In this document: positions 33,926-41,544 of the stretch, piece by piece
How the letters are laid out: each line of letters begins with the position of its first letter
How positions within the stretch are numbered: position 1 is the first letter of the stretch
Assembly: GCA_031263015.1 (NCBI GenBank)
Contig: JAISGN010000008.1
Location: forward strand, 124,001-188,000
Length of the DNA stretch: 64,000 nucleotides
Reading direction: 5' to 3'
Source: Bacteroidales bacterium
GTDB taxonomy: Bacteria > Bacteroidota > Bacteroidia > Bacteroidales > P3
Notes under the pieces: generated by a model
Told to the model about the DNA's origin: nothing
What the model saw: the letters and a program-made list of their open reading frames with translations, nothing else
Database searches by the model: none
Translations under genes and position numbers: made by a program

Positions 33926-33933
33926 ACCTTTGC
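33926..33933 (+). promoter_or_regulatory. -7 promoter box of the second flippase
   Basis: TACCTTTG then C; the ATG at 33940 follows within 7 bp, so the leader is almost absent if transcription starts at the usual distance. Confidence 0.5.
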
Positions 33934-33939
33934 ACCACA

Positions 33940-35385
33940 ATGAAGAGGCTCTTTTTAACAAATCTCGCATTTTTATTGCTGCTAAACGTCTTTATAAAAG
34001 CCTTTTGGATATTAGGAATTGACAGAGGTGTGCAAAACGCCGTATCAAGCGATGATTACGGACTCTATTTCGCACTTCTAAACTTCACATACGTCTTTAA
34101 CGTCTTTCTGGATGTCGGTCTGACAAACTGGAACAATCGTCAAATAGCCCAACACGCACAATTGCTGCCAAAATACTTTGCTCGGCTGATTCCAATGAAG
34201 ATTATTCTTGCTCTCGGCTACACAATAATCATCTTTGCCGCCGCTTTGATTGCAGGAAAGACCTCTGAGAAAGAAATGTCTTTGCTTTTGTGGCTGTGCG
34301 TGTGCCAAATCCTGCTGTCCTTAGTTCTTTATCTTCGGTCAAACATAAGCGGGCTGCTGATGTTCAAAACAGATAGTGTGCTGAGTGTATTGGACAGATT
34401 TCTGATGGTTGTTATCTGCGGCGTATTGCTTTGGTCATCGGTTCTCAAAGGAAGAGGTTTTAAAATAGAATACTTTGTCTATGCACAGGTTGCCTCTTAT
34501 AGCGTTACGGCTCTAATTGCTGCCGGCGTATGTCTTTACAAAACAGGCTTTATGCGTCTTAAATGGAATTTCCCATTTCTTTTAAAGGTGCTGAAAGATT
34601 GTTTCCCTTACGCCTTACTTACTTTGATGATGAGTTTTTACAATCGTATTGACTCGGTTATGCTGTTGCATTTGCTCAAAGACGGCGAAGTTGCATCTGC
34701 TATCTACGCTGCCGGCTTCCGATTAGTGGATTCTGCCAATATGATATCGTATCTTTTCTCCATAATCCTGTTGCCGCTCTTTGCCAATATGATTAAGAGC
34801 AAGATTGCAGTCAATGAGGTTGTTAAGTCGGCGTTTCATCTGCTCATAACCCTTTCTGCAGCCTTCGTTATCATAAGCCAGTTTTATGCTGCCGACATTA
34901 TGCACCTTATGTACAACAAAGAAGTGAGCCAAAGCACAGAAGTTTTTCGTATATTGAGCTTCTGTTTTGTCCCTATCTCAATGACGTACATTTTCGGCAC
35001 GCTTCTGACGGCTAACGGCAGCCTTCGCAAACTTAACATCGTGGCTTTCTGCGGTATGGTGAGCAATGTAGGGATAGATTTGCTGCTTATACCGCATTTC
35101 AATGTGCTTGGAGCGACTTATGCCAGCCTTTTCACCCAGTCATTCACGGCTTTATTGCAGATATTCATTGCCTTACGACTCTTTAAGATACAAATAAATT
35201 ACAGATACGCCGTTAAGATAGTTGCCTACCTTGCCTCATTGGTTGCCATAGCGTTTTTGGTGAAACAAATGGCTCTTTCGTGGCTATGGCTCATAGTGAT
35301 AACGGCGGCATTGTATGTTGTGGCGGCGTTTGCCTTCCGTATATTCTCCATAAAAGGCTTTTTCCTATTCATAAACAACAAATAA
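33940..35385 (+). CDS. Polysaccharide flippase (MATE/Wzx superfamily)
   Basis: A 481-residue, 12-14-helix membrane protein of the Wzx/MurJ-like flippase group. The family pattern at the N-terminus (FWILGIDRGVQNAVSSDDYGLYFALLNFTYVFNVFLDVGLTNWNNRQIA) and the central FPYALLTLMMSFYNRIDSVMLLHLL are typical. It should flip lipid-linked sugars across the inner membrane. It stands alone, with no glycan-synthesis genes nearby, so its substrate cannot be inferred. It shares little visible sequence with the flippase at 23504-24835. Confidence 0.88.
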   Translation: MKRLFLTNLAFLLLLNVFIKAFWILGIDRGVQNAVSSDDYGLYFALLNFTYVFNVFLDVGLTNWNNRQIAQHAQLLPKYFARLIPMKIILALGYTIIIFAAALIAGKTSEKEMSLLLWLCVCQILLSLVLYLRSNISGLLMFKTDSVLSVLDRFLMVVICGVLLWSSVLKGRGFKIEYFVYAQVASYSVTALIAAGVCLYKTGFMRLKWNFPFLLKVLKDCFPYALLTLMMSFYNRIDSVMLLHLLKDGEVASAIYAAGFRLVDSANMISYLFSIILLPLFANMIKSKIAVNEVVKSAFHLLITLSAAFVIISQFYAADIMHLMYNKEVSQSTEVFRILSFCFVPISMTYIFGTLLTANGSLRKLNIVAFCGMVSNVGIDLLLIPHFNVLGATYASLFTQSFTALLQIFIALRLFKIQINYRYAVKIVAYLASLVAIAFLVKQMALSWLWLIVITAALYVVAAFAFRIFSIKGFFLFINNK

Positions 35386-35498
35386 AAATTGTGGTCTTGC
35401 CTTTCGTCAATCCGTTCATTCGTTTTATTTTCATCATATCCCCTTTGAGGATGTGCAAATAAACAAAGATTAGAATATTGCGTCTCAATACTCTCCTC

Positions 35499-35540
35499 AA
35501 AGTGCGTGTGTGCGTGTCGGTGTGTCTCACACAGAGATTA
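35499..35540. repeat. CA-rich 42-bp element
   Basis: Minus-strand ATTAATCTCTGTGTGAGA followed by CACACCGACACGCAC, closely matching 28625-28666 on the other strand and 63682-63731. Confidence 0.85.
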
Positions 35541-35561
35541 ATTTGACTTTATATTTTTATG

Positions 35562-35666
35562 AGACAGCCTTTGGTGAAAATAAAACGCCGTTTCGTAAAA
35601 ATGAAACAGCCTTTCGTGAAATTTAAACAGCCTTTGAGAAAAAAATAATGTCAGTGTGATTCGCAC
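35562..35666. repeat. 21-bp modular repeat array, 5 units
   Basis: Units at 35562, 35583, 35604, 35625 and 35646. Cores: AGACAGCCTTT, AAACGCCGTTT, AAACAGCCTTT, AAACAGCCTTT; the last (TAATGTCAGTGTGATTCGCAC, 21 bases, written here as TAATGTCAGTG then TGATTCGCAC) is the complement of the variant at 3266 and 23389. With the CA-rich element and the terminator it fills the 344-bp gap between the flippase and the OmpA/TPR gene. Confidence 0.9.
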
Positions 35667-35677
35667 TAACAAGGCAT

Positions 35678-35712
35678 AAAAAAAGGGAATAGTCCTAATG
35701 ACCATTCCCTTT
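35678..35712 (-). terminator. Terminator of the OmpA/TPR lipoprotein gene
   Basis: Perfect 9-bp stem AAAGGGAAT/ATTCCCTTT with a 13-base loop; on the minus strand it is followed by seven T. It lies 17 bp after the stop codon. Confidence 0.85.
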
Positions 35713-35729
35713 CTTATATTAAATGTATC

Positions 35730-37559
35730 TTAGTTATTAACAATATTTTGGAAGTCTATCAACGACCAGTAACGGCGGAATTCAACATCCTGTTTTGCCT
35801 GATATTTGTACGCAGGCTCTTGTTCGCAAGCCTCTTTCAGGTTCTTAATCAATGAAGGAACGTCATCCAAACGTGCATAGCAAACAGCACGCAAATAATT
35901 CACCTCCGAAGTTTGGTCCATGCAGCAATCAAGAGTGCGGATTGCGTTTCCTGTGTTGCCGGTCAGCAATTGTATCAACGCAAGGTTGTATGTACATTTT
36001 CTTCCGTCCAGTTTCTCAGCGGCTTCTTCGTATTTACCCTGCTTGATTGAAACAATAGCCTTATTCATCTCTGCCTGCTCGTTGCCAAGCTCTGCCGAAC
36101 GATTGAAATATGAAGATGCGGTATTCACATCCTTTAATGCCAAATTCAATAAGCCGAGATTGTTAAGCACGATTGCGTTATTAGGAGAAATTTTGTCTGC
36201 TGTCTCCAAGAAACGCTTCGCATCATCAATCTGATTCAGGTAAAGAGCAACCGCACCTGCGTTATTCCAGCCCTCCCATTGGGAAGCAAAACGCTCGGAG
36301 ACTGTTGTATAGATTTTAAGTTTGTTTGCATAGTTATGAGTCAAAGATGCGGCGTACATAAGTTCGTCAAAAGTTAAATTATCGGGGTCAGTGATAGCCA
36401 TTTTTGCTATTTCCTGGTCGGTTTTCTGCACACCGGTAAAATTAAATGAAATCTCACCACGTCTTAATGTAGGTAAAATATCCTCTTCTATCTGACGAAA
36501 AACGACAGACATATTTCTGATTTCCTGCTCACGGCGTACCTTGTCGGGTTGCGACTTAACAACATTGATAATTGTGTTTTTCTCTTTCAACGATGAGGTT
36601 TCCACCAAGCGAGTGAAGTTATCCCAGTCTTCCCCTTTGGCATTAGAAATAATAGATACGTCTTTCTTCGCATCAGCAACATATTTATCAATGTCTTCCT
36701 TCTTTATATTTTCAATTTTTGCTCTTTCTTTCAAAGCATCTGCAAGCATATTATCGACTAACTTAACAGTTGTTTCCGCCCTACGCTTAGACAAACCGAT
36801 ATTGAATGATTCCTCTCCTTCGGGAGAAGCCCACGCATTAACAAAGATTTGTTTTGGCATCTGATTATTTACAATGTATGATTTCATTGCATCAATGTGC
36901 TTCCTGGCATCCATCTTCTTGTTGATAGCATTATTCCAGTTCAAATCGGAAAGATTAACGGAGAAATACAAGTCTGCACTCATCACTTCCGATTCCTTAA
37001 CCTGATAATGAGGAGCCTCTAATGACATATCACCTCTTAAATCCACACGATTGGAAGTTGAATTGACGCCCTCAGCTATTTTAATGTTGCCGAGTTCTAT
37101 TGCTCCGCTGTTTTCCAAAGCCTCAGAGCGTGTAGCGTTCGCCTCATTCACTGCTTTCGCTTTATATGCAATCGGATTCAAAGTAAGTTTTGCACCCTCC
37201 ATCCCTTGACGATAAGCAACAGTGTCTTTATAGACGAATCTGCCGCCTGTTTTCTTATCAATGGTCTTTCCATTCCCATCAACCTTTGTGCCTTTTAGAG
37301 CCATAGGTGTTAAATCCACTTCACCTGTTTCCCATGTGAGTTTCGGTTGAAGATAAACCACAGCATTTTTCTGAAAATATCCTTCCGGAACATTACCATT
37401 TATTGTTATAATCACATTATCGCCATTAGTTTCCATTGGATTGGGCGAAATTTGATAACGAACCTGATTGTGATTCTTTTGCATCGTTTTGATGCCGGCA
37501 CAACCGCCGATAAGCAAAGCCACACTTATTGCTATAAGGCTTGAAAAGGATTTTTTCAT
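35730..37559 (-). CDS. OmpA-like/TPR outer-membrane lipoprotein
   Basis: A 609-residue lipoprotein: signal MKKSFSSLIAISVALLIGGC with the lipid Cys at residue 20, an N-terminal beta-rich region with repeated VxLxPKLTWETGEVDL-type strands, then an OmpA-like peptidoglycan-binding-related segment (IFVNAWASPEGEESFNIGLSKRRAETTVKLV, about 245-280), and a C-terminal tetratricopeptide region (about 430-580: WNNAGAVALYLNQIDDAKRFLETA, NNLGLLNLALKDVNTASSYF). Such proteins are common in Bacteroidales and probably link the outer membrane to peptidoglycan; the precise role is unknown. The frame extends 25 residues upstream, past the promoter box, so the start at 37559 is chosen. Confidence 0.88.
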   Translation of the reverse strand: MKKSFSSLIAISVALLIGGCAGIKTMQKNHNQVRYQISPNPMETNGDNVIITINGNVPEGYFQKNAVVYLQPKLTWETGEVDLTPMALKGTKVDGNGKTIDKKTGGRFVYKDTVAYRQGMEGAKLTLNPIAYKAKAVNEANATRSEALENSGAIELGNIKIAEGVNSTSNRVDLRGDMSLEAPHYQVKESEVMSADLYFSVNLSDLNWNNAINKKMDARKHIDAMKSYIVNNQMPKQIFVNAWASPEGEESFNIGLSKRRAETTVKLVDNMLADALKERAKIENIKKEDIDKYVADAKKDVSIISNAKGEDWDNFTRLVETSSLKEKNTIINVVKSQPDKVRREQEIRNMSVVFRQIEEDILPTLRRGEISFNFTGVQKTDQEIAKMAITDPDNLTFDELMYAASLTHNYANKLKIYTTVSERFASQWEGWNNAGAVALYLNQIDDAKRFLETADKISPNNAIVLNNLGLLNLALKDVNTASSYFNRSAELGNEQAEMNKAIVSIKQGKYEEAAEKLDGRKCTYNLALIQLLTGNTGNAIRTLDCCMDQTSEVNYLRAVCYARLDDVPSLIKNLKEACEQEPAYKYQAKQDVEFRRYWSLIDFQNIVNN

Positions 37560-37597
37560 ATCTGATTTAAAATAAATTTTACTTGAAATATCGTTGG

Positions 37598-37605
37598 CAA
37601 AGGTA
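37598..37605 (-). promoter_or_regulatory. -7 promoter box of the OmpA/TPR gene
   Basis: Minus-strand TACCTTTG then C; TTTG lies 12 bp upstream. It overlaps the frame of the rejected longer start. Confidence 0.6.
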
Positions 37606-37731
37606 TAAAAAAAAATACAAACAACAGATTGCAAGAATATTTTTCTTTATTTCCTCATAATAAAATCGCTTTAACGAGTGCTTTTCTTAAATATGCCTTA
37701 TATAAAAGCCTCATTGTATTGAAAAAAGTAT

Positions 37732-37739
37732 TATATTTG
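37732..37739 (+). promoter_or_regulatory. -7 promoter box of the TM2-DUF2752 pair
   Basis: TATATTTG then C, 26 bp before the ATG. Confidence 0.55.
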
Positions 37740-37765
37740 CAAATTATAATCAAAAACCAAACATT

Positions 37766-38101
37766 ATGAACAGCGACAAAATAAATCTTTGGCTCGCAAT
37801 AAATGCCGAAAACTTTAATCCGCAGGATTTAATTCAGATAAAAGAAAAATTAGAGCAGATATCGGATGACAAATCCTTCATTTTGCAGAGTACAAGCTTT
37901 GAAAAACCGACCATAATGCTCGTTATAGCAATATTTTTGGGCTGGGAACGCTTTTGGTTGGATGATATAGCACTCGGAGTTTTGAAAATAATTACTTGCT
38001 ATGGCTGCGGAATATGGTGGTTGATTGATATCTTCACGGCAAAAGAAAGAACACGCAAATATAACTTTCAAAAATTTATACGACTCGTCAATTACATTTA
38101 A
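37766..38101 (+). CDS. TM2-domain membrane protein
   Basis: A 111-residue protein with a soluble N-terminus (about 45 residues) and two membrane helices forming a TM2 domain: IFLGWERFWLDDIALGVLKII and CGIWWLIDIFTAKERTRKYN (the GxxRF...GxxWxIDxF pattern). The function of bacterial TM2 proteins is unknown. Four bases separate it from the DUF2752 gene. Confidence 0.85.
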   Translation: MNSDKINLWLAINAENFNPQDLIQIKEKLEQISDDKSFILQSTSFEKPTIMLVIAIFLGWERFWLDDIALGVLKIITCYGCGIWWLIDIFTAKERTRKYNFQKFIRLVNYI

Positions 38102-38105
38102 TTAA

Positions 38106-38414
38106 ATGAGGAAAAGCAGCAGGCAAAAGGCATTGTTTTTTGCCGTATTGGGCATTCCTTTCGTGCTGTGGTTCATTCCGTTTGATTGGCTTACGACAGG
38201 ACACACGCTTTGTTTGTTTAAAAACATTTTTGGTGTGGAATGCTGGGGTTGCGGCATTACTCGGGCGGTTGTTTGCTGCCTTCACTTTGATTTTTCAGTC
38301 GCATGGGCATACAACAAGTTCATTATAGTCGTCTATCCTCTACTCCTATATATATGGATTAAAACATTGGTGAAATATTATAGGAAAAGCAAACAACAGA
38401 AAGGCACAAAGTAA
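38106..38414 (+). CDS. DUF2752 membrane protein
   Basis: A 102-residue membrane protein with about three helices and the DUF2752 hallmark GVECWGCGITRA, in which two cysteines flank Gly-Trp-type residues (CWGCG). Function unknown. DUF2752 and TM2 genes are often neighbours in Bacteroidetes, which suggests a joint role. A terminator follows the stop. Confidence 0.85.
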   Translation: MRKSSRQKALFFAVLGIPFVLWFIPFDWLTTGHTLCLFKNIFGVECWGCGITRAVVCCLHFDFSVAWAYNKFIIVVYPLLLYIWIKTLVKYYRKSKQQKGTK

Positions 38415-38420
38415 AAACAA

Positions 38421-38454
38421 AACGGCTAATGATAAAAATCATCAGCCGTTTTTT
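38421..38454 (+). terminator. Terminator between the DUF2752 gene and the tRNA cluster
   Basis: AACGGCT/AGCCGTT stem extended by ATGAT/ATCAT across one mismatch, loop of four A, then TTTTTT on the plus strand. The reverse strand also has a T-rich tail, so it may serve both the plus-strand genes and the minus-strand tRNAs. Confidence 0.85.
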
Positions 38455-38455
38455 G

Positions 38456-38529
38456 TGATCTAATCAGGATTCGAACCTGAGACCTACTGCTTAGAAGGCA
38501 GTTGCTCTATCCAGCTGAGCTATTAGACC
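38456..38529 (-). tRNA. tRNA-Arg (anticodon TCT)
   Basis: Acceptor GGTCTAA/TTAGATC (one G-U), anticodon loop TTCTAAG giving TCT, T-loop TTCGAAT. CCA is not encoded. Last of three minus-strand tRNAs. Confidence 0.95.
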
Positions 38530-38590
38530 ATCAAAACATCAATCAATACTGAATAAAAAGGAATCAATGCCTGATTCCTTCCTATTGTTG

Positions 38591-38665
38591 TCGGGGTGGC
38601 AGGATTCGAACCTGCGACCTCCTGGTCCCAAACCAGACGCGATAACCGGACTACGCTACACCCCG
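38591..38665 (-). tRNA. tRNA-Pro (anticodon TGG)
   Basis: Acceptor CGGGGTG/CACCCCG, anticodon loop TTTGGGA giving TGG, T-loop TTCGAAT. Middle of the Ser-Pro-Arg cluster. Confidence 0.95.
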
Positions 38666-38687
38666 AACATAATTCCCTTTTCTGCTG

Positions 38688-38775
38688 CGGAGAGAGGGGG
38701 ATTCGAACCCCCGATACCCGTTAAAGGTATGACAGTTTAGCAAACTGTTGGTTTCAGCCACTCACCCATCTCTCC
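38688..38775 (-). tRNA. tRNA-Ser (anticodon GCT)
   Basis: Acceptor GGAGAGA/TCTCTCC, anticodon GCT, and the long variable arm expected of a serine tRNA (CATACC...GGTATC). First of the cluster, 21 bp after the promoter box. Confidence 0.95.
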
Positions 38776-38795
38776 AATTCTTAGAATTGGGATTG

Positions 38796-38803
38796 CAAAA
38801 GTA
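38796..38803 (-). promoter_or_regulatory. Promoter of the tRNA-Ser-Pro-Arg cluster
   Basis: Minus-strand TACTTTTG then C, with TTTG (complement of 38823-38826) 19 bp upstream, the classical spacing. Confidence 0.65.
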
Positions 38804-38972
38804 CAACTTTTTTCGCACACACCAAACTTTTCCATACATTTTTTTGAAAATATTTCCCCAAATACCTTATTCACTTATCTTAAACCTCATTTGAGGAAAA
38901 TATTACAGCCGAAAAATGTTATCAAACCAACTATGGCTATCCTCCTTTTTGCTTTGTTTTGCACACTTGCCT

Positions 38973-39713
38973 TTAATCTTCCAAAAAGAAGACTATCGTG
39001 CTGACTACTCTCACCTTTTCCAGGTAACGTTCTTCGGGAGGATTACCTGTATTATCGCCATCATAAGAATATTGTCCCGCAATAGTTATCTGTCCCTGCG
39101 AAGCAGTTTTGATTTTCCCTAATTTGGCTTGAGAATCCTTTGCAAACTGGTCGCCTGCCAAGCGAGCATTTTTCGTACTCTCGGCAATAAGTTCGGGTTT
39201 TATGCTGTTAAGTTCCGGAAACTTATAATCGCAACTCACATCGCTCGTAAGATTCTTGTTAATCAAATCAACGTCAATATTATTCTTCATTTTATCTGCC
39301 TTCTCAACATCTTTGATAGCAATAGTTATTCGTTTCGTTGCTCTATATCGGTCTTTTTTAAACTTTATTCGCTTATCTCCTTCCCACCGATAGTCATAAT
39401 ATGATTTTGAATCAAACAAATTTAGGTCTTCAACCTTGAAATCCTTATAGCCTTTCTCGGTAAGATACGCCGAAACAGCCGCAATCCTTTCATCAATCTT
39501 TGCAACCAAATCCTTAGGTATATCTCCCGTCAATTCGGTTAAGATAGTAATTTCGGCTTGCTCCGCTTTGATATTTTTTTCAGCAAGTCCCTTTACGGTA
39601 ACGACCCTTTCCTTGTTGGAGAAACTTTGTAAGCCCTTGTAGATATAGCATCCCAAAACGACCAAACCAACACTGATAAACAAGCCTGCCAACGTTAATT
39701 GTACTTTTTTCAT
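38973..39713 (-). CDS. SIMPL (DUF541) domain protein
   Basis: A 246-residue envelope protein: one N-terminal helix (about residues 5-28), then a SIMPL/DUF541 domain starting RVVTVKGLAEKNIKAEQAEITI and ending STIVFFLED. SIMPL proteins such as E. coli YggE are periplasmic, form oligomers and are linked to oxidative-stress protection, but the mechanism is unclear. No neighbour suggests more. I saw no clear -7 box directly upstream. The 197-bp stretch between its stop and the tRNA-Ser gene holds the tRNA promoter and AT-rich sequence only. Confidence 0.88.
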   Translation of the reverse strand: MKKVQLTLAGLFISVGLVVLGCYIYKGLQSFSNKERVVTVKGLAEKNIKAEQAEITILTELTGDIPKDLVAKIDERIAAVSAYLTEKGYKDFKVEDLNLFDSKSYYDYRWEGDKRIKFKKDRYRATKRITIAIKDVEKADKMKNNIDVDLINKNLTSDVSCDYKFPELNSIKPELIAESTKNARLAGDQFAKDSQAKLGKIKTASQGQITIAGQYSYDGDNTGNPPEERYLEKVRVVSTIVFFLED

Positions 39714-39811
39714 ATTTACAATGATTTAATTATTATAATATTATAACGCAATCGGATTTCGCTTTATTGTATTCAAGCCTTATTTTATTAAAATCAGCGA
39801 AAAATAAAATA

Positions 39812-39874
39812 TTACGCTGTTTTATTTTAACAAAAGGCTGTTTTATTTTTCGGTTAAGGCGTTTCGTTGGTGGT
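39812..39874. repeat. 21-bp modular repeat array, 3 units
   Basis: Units at 39812 (TTACGCTGTTT), 39833 (AAAGGCTGTTT) and 39854 (TTAAGGCGTTT). Lies in the divergent gap between the SIMPL and PlsC-like genes, away from either stop codon. Confidence 0.8.
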
Positions 39875-39953
39875 TTCTTTCTTTATGAGGCATTAATATC
39901 TCTTTTGGGCAAAATAAATCGCCGAATGGCTTGTATATAAGAAAGAAAAATTA

Positions 39954-39961
39954 TAATTTTG
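39954..39961 (+). promoter_or_regulatory. -7 promoter box of the PlsC-like gene
   Basis: TAATTTTG then C, with TTG about 20 bp upstream; 30 bp before the ATG. Confidence 0.55.
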
Positions 39962-39991
39962 CAGCGTTAATCAATTTATTTACCGCATTTA

Positions 39992-41335
39992 ATGAGACGC
40001 AAAAGTTACAACGCAGGTATAGGTTATCGTTTGTTTAAAATGTATGTTGGTTTCATCCATAACCATTTGCTGTACCGTCATTTTCATGTCATCAATCCCG
40101 AAAATATTCCACCCGAAGGAGTTCCTCTTTTAATCGTTTCCAATCACCAAAACTGCCTTAACGACCCGTTAGGTGTCGTTTTCACGTTCAAAGACCGCAA
40201 ACCTAAATTCATAGCACGGGCAGATATTTTTATGATTCATCCTTTGACCAACAGGATACTTCGTTCGCTTGGATTGTTGCCTGCTTTCCGTCTCGGCTTT
40301 GAAGGTCGCAGGATGATAAAGAATAATGATAAGACTTTTGAATCGGCAAGCAACGAACTTATTGACGGAAGAACGGTGATGATGTTCCCAGAAGCCGGTC
40401 ATCAGGACAAACGTTGGCTCGGCAATTTCTCATTAGCATATACCAAATTAGTGTTTCAGGCTGCCGAAAAGAGCAATTTTGAAAAAGAAATCTTCGTTTT
40501 GCCATCCTGCAATCACTATTCGCAATACGATGGCTTCCAAACAGATTTCTTAATCAAGTTCGGAACGCCGGTTTCTGCGAAACCATTTTACGAACTCTTC
40601 AGAAAACAGCCGCGAAAAGCCCAAATGGAATTAAATAACCTCGTTAGAAAACAAATAGAAGACCTTATGCTTGACATAAGAGACCTTTCCAATTATGAGG
40701 CTATTGATTTCATTCGCAACACTTACGGAGATAAATTTGCCAAATCAAACGGCTATCGCTCAAATCATCTTCCCGACCGACTCTTATCAGACAAGATGCT
40801 ATGCAAACACCTTGAAACTTTCAACGAACAGTTCATTTACGACAGCGCCATCAAATATAAACATTTTCTTACCAAGTTCGGCTTGACGGATATGCAGTTC
40901 CGGTATCAGCCAACCAAGATAAAAGTTTTCATACGCTTCGTTTTACTGCTTTGTTTGTTGCCTTTATGGGTGGTGAGTCTTGTTCCTAACATTTTGATAT
41001 ATACTTTCCCGAAAATAATAACAAGGAAGATGACCGACAAGATGTTCAAATCTACAATGCTTATAGGCTCTGCCGTTTTCATAACCATACCTCTGCTTTA
41101 CGGAGGCTTGTTTCTGACGATTGCATTGGCGTTTAATATTTATGCGGCTTTGATTTATCTTCTTGTTTCCCCGCTTCTTATCCTTTTTGCCTGGTATTAT
41201 TACCAGCGATTGCTGTATCTTTGGAAGGATATCAGGTTTCTGTGGATTAAGAACAAGCGTCCGTTCCAAAAGATGAAGCAATTGCACGATAAACTCTACG
41301 ATTCTTTGGCTCAAAGGCTGATTTCGCACCAATAA
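39992..41335 (+). CDS. PlsC-like glycerolipid acyltransferase
   Basis: A 447-residue membrane-associated acyltransferase. The N-terminal half is a LPLAT domain with the catalytic block VSNHQNCLNDPLG (His and Asp five residues apart, as in the Bacteroidetes subgroup, rather than four), FIARADIF, and the substrate block MMFPEAGHQ. The C-terminal third holds about three membrane helices (about residues 310-410). It probably transfers a fatty acyl chain to a glycerophosphate or related lipid at the inner membrane. The exact lipid is unknown. Confidence 0.87.
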   Translation: MRRKSYNAGIGYRLFKMYVGFIHNHLLYRHFHVINPENIPPEGVPLLIVSNHQNCLNDPLGVVFTFKDRKPKFIARADIFMIHPLTNRILRSLGLLPAFRLGFEGRRMIKNNDKTFESASNELIDGRTVMMFPEAGHQDKRWLGNFSLAYTKLVFQAAEKSNFEKEIFVLPSCNHYSQYDGFQTDFLIKFGTPVSAKPFYELFRKQPRKAQMELNNLVRKQIEDLMLDIRDLSNYEAIDFIRNTYGDKFAKSNGYRSNHLPDRLLSDKMLCKHLETFNEQFIYDSAIKYKHFLTKFGLTDMQFRYQPTKIKVFIRFVLLLCLLPLWVVSLVPNILIYTFPKIITRKMTDKMFKSTMLIGSAVFITIPLLYGGLFLTIALAFNIYAALIYLLVSPLLILFAWYYYQRLLYLWKDIRFLWIKNKRPFQKMKQLHDKLYDSLAQRLISHQ

Positions 41336-41417
41336 ACTTTGTTCCGTTTTTTGCATATTTCGTTTCATTTTTTGCAAATAAAGAAGGATTAAAATATTCC
41401 TTTACAATGCGTTCGCA

Positions 41418-41522
41418 AAACGCTGTTTCATTAAAATGAAATCAAGGAATATTTCGCTCAAACGCCGTTTTGTAAAAATAGAACAGCGTCTCGTTTTAAC
41501 CAAAAGCGATTCGTACCTTTTA
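41418..41522. repeat. 21-bp modular repeat array, 5 units
   Basis: Units at 41418, 41439, 41460, 41481 and 41502; clear cores AAACGCTGTTT, AAACGCCGTTT and GAACAGCGTCT. The second and fifth units are diverged but in register. Confidence 0.88.
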
Positions 41523-41532
41523 AGATTATTTG

Positions 41533-41540
41533 TAATTTTG
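41533..41540 (+). promoter_or_regulatory. -7 promoter box of the M16-LuxE pair
   Basis: TAATTTTG then C ends only 4 bp before the ATG at 41545, so a transcript from it would have almost no leader. Confidence 0.45.
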
Positions 41541-41544
41541 CACA

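Noticed and set aside
38106-38414. DUF2752 and TM2 proteins as a toxin-antitoxin pair
   Set aside because: Small adjacent genes, but both are membrane proteins of known unknown-function families, with no antitoxin-like DNA-binding part.
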